NCBI GenBank assembly: GCA_021186555.1
Contig: JAJKFL010000005.1
Location: 51,741,635-51,805,634 of the forward strand
Source: Reticulitermes speratus
Lineage: Eukaryota > Arthropoda > Insecta > Blattodea > Rhinotermitidae
Direction: 5' to 3'
DNA: 64,000 nucleotides
The notes beneath the pieces were generated by a model. The model was not told the origin of the DNA. It was given only the letters and a program-made list of their open reading frames with translations, and made no database searches. Of the stretch, positions 61,461 through 64,000 are shown one piece after another. A program made the translations under genes and the position numbers. Every line of letters begins with the position of its first letter. Within the stretch, counting starts at the first letter, position 1.

Positions 61461-64000
61461 TTTTAAACGAAATTTAATATTTCAGTTAACAATTACAGTT
61501 ACGCGTATTTATACATATTGTGTGTTCTGTACGTGATGCCCTCAAAGACCTGTACTAGATTTGTGTGTTTTTTTTTAACTTGTGCCGGAATAAGTAACAA
61601 GTAACTTGAGAAAGTTACCTGATGTGGAGCTTCTTAAATTTGACTTTTTATCGAATACTATTGGTATCGCATGAACGGGAGAGATGAGAAAGACATATAA
61701 AATTATAGTCAAAAAAAATTTAAGGGAAGAGTGTGTTTGGGATAATTAGATGTTTACTGTGGGATAATATTAAAAGGAATTTTCAAATAAATGAAATATG
61801 AAAGTGCGTACTGCATCTGATTCCGGACTGGAACCATCGAATTGTTTGCCTGTTGTGACGGTTTGGTTTTCATAGAAGGCAGAGAGCTTCTTTAAGAACT
61901 GAGTAAGGTTTAGAATATGCATAGTGACTGCGCTGCACGAAGTTACTTAGTTCGGTGTAGCAATGATTGCTCTTTTGAAAGGAAGCATTAGAACAGGAAC
62001 TTTCATTTTAACATTCTGCGAAAACTAGACTTTGTAGAATATTGGAATAGGCCACGAATAGAATCGCACCAGAGACTTCAGCTAGGCACGTCTTTCTGAA
62101 TTTCGTGGCACCAGGTTTCTTTAAAATATTTTGAGAAAATTTTCTTTTTGTACCACGGGACGAAGTGGATTGGTTGATAAAGATAATAACTGTGCATGCC
62201 CAGACCAAAATCTCATCAAATAGAAAGCACTGTTACTTGTAGCTTAATTACATCTCTATCCAATTTTCCAAAAATATTTTCAGCTTTAATGCTGAAATGA
62301 GTTTTTTTTTTCTGTTTCGCATGAGACTGCCAAATAGCTACTTGCCACTGTTTTATTTTCACAAATAATTTTCTTAAATCCCCTAATTCTCTTTTAACGA
62401 CTCGGATTTGTTTGCTTGCAGATGCGTCCTTCAAGACGGAGGGATATGCTGTGACGGGAGGTGGTGAGTAAGAAATCACTGAAATTTTTGTAGTTAACAG
62501 TGTACCAGCCTTTATACAGTCGGTACGGGATTGCATAAGACTGCAATCTTTGAATTAAATGGAAGAGAATTTTGAATATCACCCACGAAGGGAAGATATC
62601 TAAAATATTTGATAACATTACAAAAGTAATGAATAAAAATTTTTAACAGGATGGGTTTCGGAGAAGGTACTTGAGGTAATTTGGAAATGACTAAAAATAT
62701 CCAAATATTTGTATTTATTTATTACATTATTATATTTATATAATATATTATTATATTTTTATATAAATATAACTTATTTATTTATATTTATAAATACATA
62801 TATGAATATAAATACAGGTATCCAGAATACGTACAAATCATTGCCGATTGGCTAAATGCCTGAAGAACCAGCTGAGTTATCCACTGGATTGTCCGCCATA
62901 CACTTGTGGAAGGAACACGGGGTGTGATTCAAGCTCCAGTTTACGGCTATTTAGAGTTACTAAAGGAAAAATGAAGTATCTAAATGAGAAATGACGATGA
63001 TGATATTGATGATCATGATTAAGGTGATGATTCCCGCCACTGGTGCTTATCTTTAGCCAAATTAAATCTCCCACTGTATTGCTTTAAGACATGATTGTCG
63101 ACCCACATACTACTAACCTTTCTATTTTGTATATCGTCTAATATCTTCAAGTATACCGGCCGAAACTTTGCCACATTTGCAAATCAAAAATAACGAAAGA
63201 TTTGTAGAACAAAAGTCAAAACAATACACACGCTGCCCTATTTGTATGCATACTGAAAATGTGTACATGAAGGTAGTGAATGCTGACTGTTTTTTTTTTT
63301 TGTAACTCCATCGCTTGCTTAAAGCACAGTGCTTTGTGCGCGTGCTGCCCGCAATCCGTCATCTGCAGCGTGCCGTGTAGATGTAAGCTAAACGTGACCA
63401 AGACGAGTGACGTCATTTGTGTTTAGCTTACATTCCAGCAGCACGAACTGCTGCGTAATTTACTTCCCGTGCGTTCAAACGGGTTAACACAAATTAAAGT
63501 TTCCACATAAGCTACTCTCATCAGATTTTCCTTGGAAACCCACAAATTGCTTTCCGTTCGTAATTACTTTACATTCTCTGAATTCATTCTGTTTTCTTTG
63601 TATATTTCCCACAAGTTGTTTTGAAGAATTTAGGTCACTTTGTACCAATCTGTTAGGTGAGTTTGTTAACTGATATTGTGAATATATTTTCATCGTATTT
63701 TAAAATTAAGTTTATGGGTCACGCAGAATAAATAAGGTGAAATGTGTGTGTGTTTGTGTCTTTGACTGCCAGTGATTATTACTTAATCATACTGCCTAAC
63801 ATTGCATTTTCTTTCTCGAATTAGAAAATTCTCTTATTTTTCTTTGCGAGAACTGCTGTAAGATTATATATATTTTTTCTTCTGTAATGTGTCATTGTTT
63901 TTAATATAATTTTCGTTTTCTACAAGAAAGGATTTAATAAAAATATTACGAAAAGCGGTGTATGACAAACTACCTTACCATCCAGCAGCAGCGTGTTTCT
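61461..64000. other. Right flank without recognisable gene
   Basis: No conserved coding region. Notable only: pure AT-rich tract 62,695-62,815 and a 13-bp inverted repeat at 63,381-63,433. Short open frames carry no motif I know. Confidence 0.5.
63381..63433. repeat. Perfect 13-bp inverted repeat with CRE-like loop
   Basis: ATGTAAGCTAAAC (63,381-63,393) and GTTTAGCTTACAT (63,421-63,433) enclose a loop holding the palindrome TGACGTCA (63,408-63,415). Function unknown. Confidence 0.5.

Overview
The window is animal nuclear DNA, almost certainly from an insect and most likely a cockroach or close relative (inference). The reasons are intron-containing peptidoglycan recognition protein (PGRP) genes, many RTE-type LINE fragments whose 3' ends finish in GAAT repeats, tRNA-derived SINEs, Penelope-like retroelement pieces with hammerhead ribozymes, and a Tc1/mariner relic with a DUF4817-type N-terminus. 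Genes are sparse. Most of the DNA is duplicated or transposon-derived.

Positions 1-54,283 form one segmental-duplication array. The complete unit is 11.5-12.6 kb and reads: upstream region with TATA box, 5'UTR exon, PGRP exon 1 (signal peptide), exon 2 (N-terminal two thirds of the PGRP domain), exon 3 (C-terminal third), SINE, long non-coding block with LINE fragments, then the next unit. Six complete or deleted units lie on the + strand (U1 1-11,502; U2 11,503-16,080; U3 16,081-20,148; U4 20,149-24,018; U5 24,019-33,616; U6 33,617-35,198). Three lie on the - strand (U7 36,220-35,199; U8 48,800-36,221; U9 54,283-48,801). The two sets meet head to head at about 35,199, giving a very large imperfect palindrome. 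The array probably continues beyond the left edge of the window.

Two PGRP copies are intact three-exon genes, each coding for a 193-residue secreted protein with all amidase zinc and catalytic residues: copy 1 (1,790-4,308, +) and copy 4 (47,155-43,451, -). Copy 2 (U4) has exons 1 and 2 but its exon 3 was lost at the U4/U5 junction. Copy 3 (U5) has all exons but a one-base deletion in exon 2. Splicing copy 2 exon 2 to copy 3 exon 3 would restore a complete chimeric open reading frame. U2 and U6 keep only an orphan signal-peptide exon, and U3 keeps only a promoter stump.

Positions 54,284-64,000 are flanking DNA with no recognisable host gene. They hold three copies of a dispersed repeat with a hammerhead-like core, a 5'-truncated RTE LINE with a 7-bp target-site duplication, a 39-bp tandem repeat grown from a LINE 3' end, an inverted-repeat element with an apparently intact hammerhead ribozyme, and an internally deleted mariner-like element with terminal inverted repeats and TA duplications.
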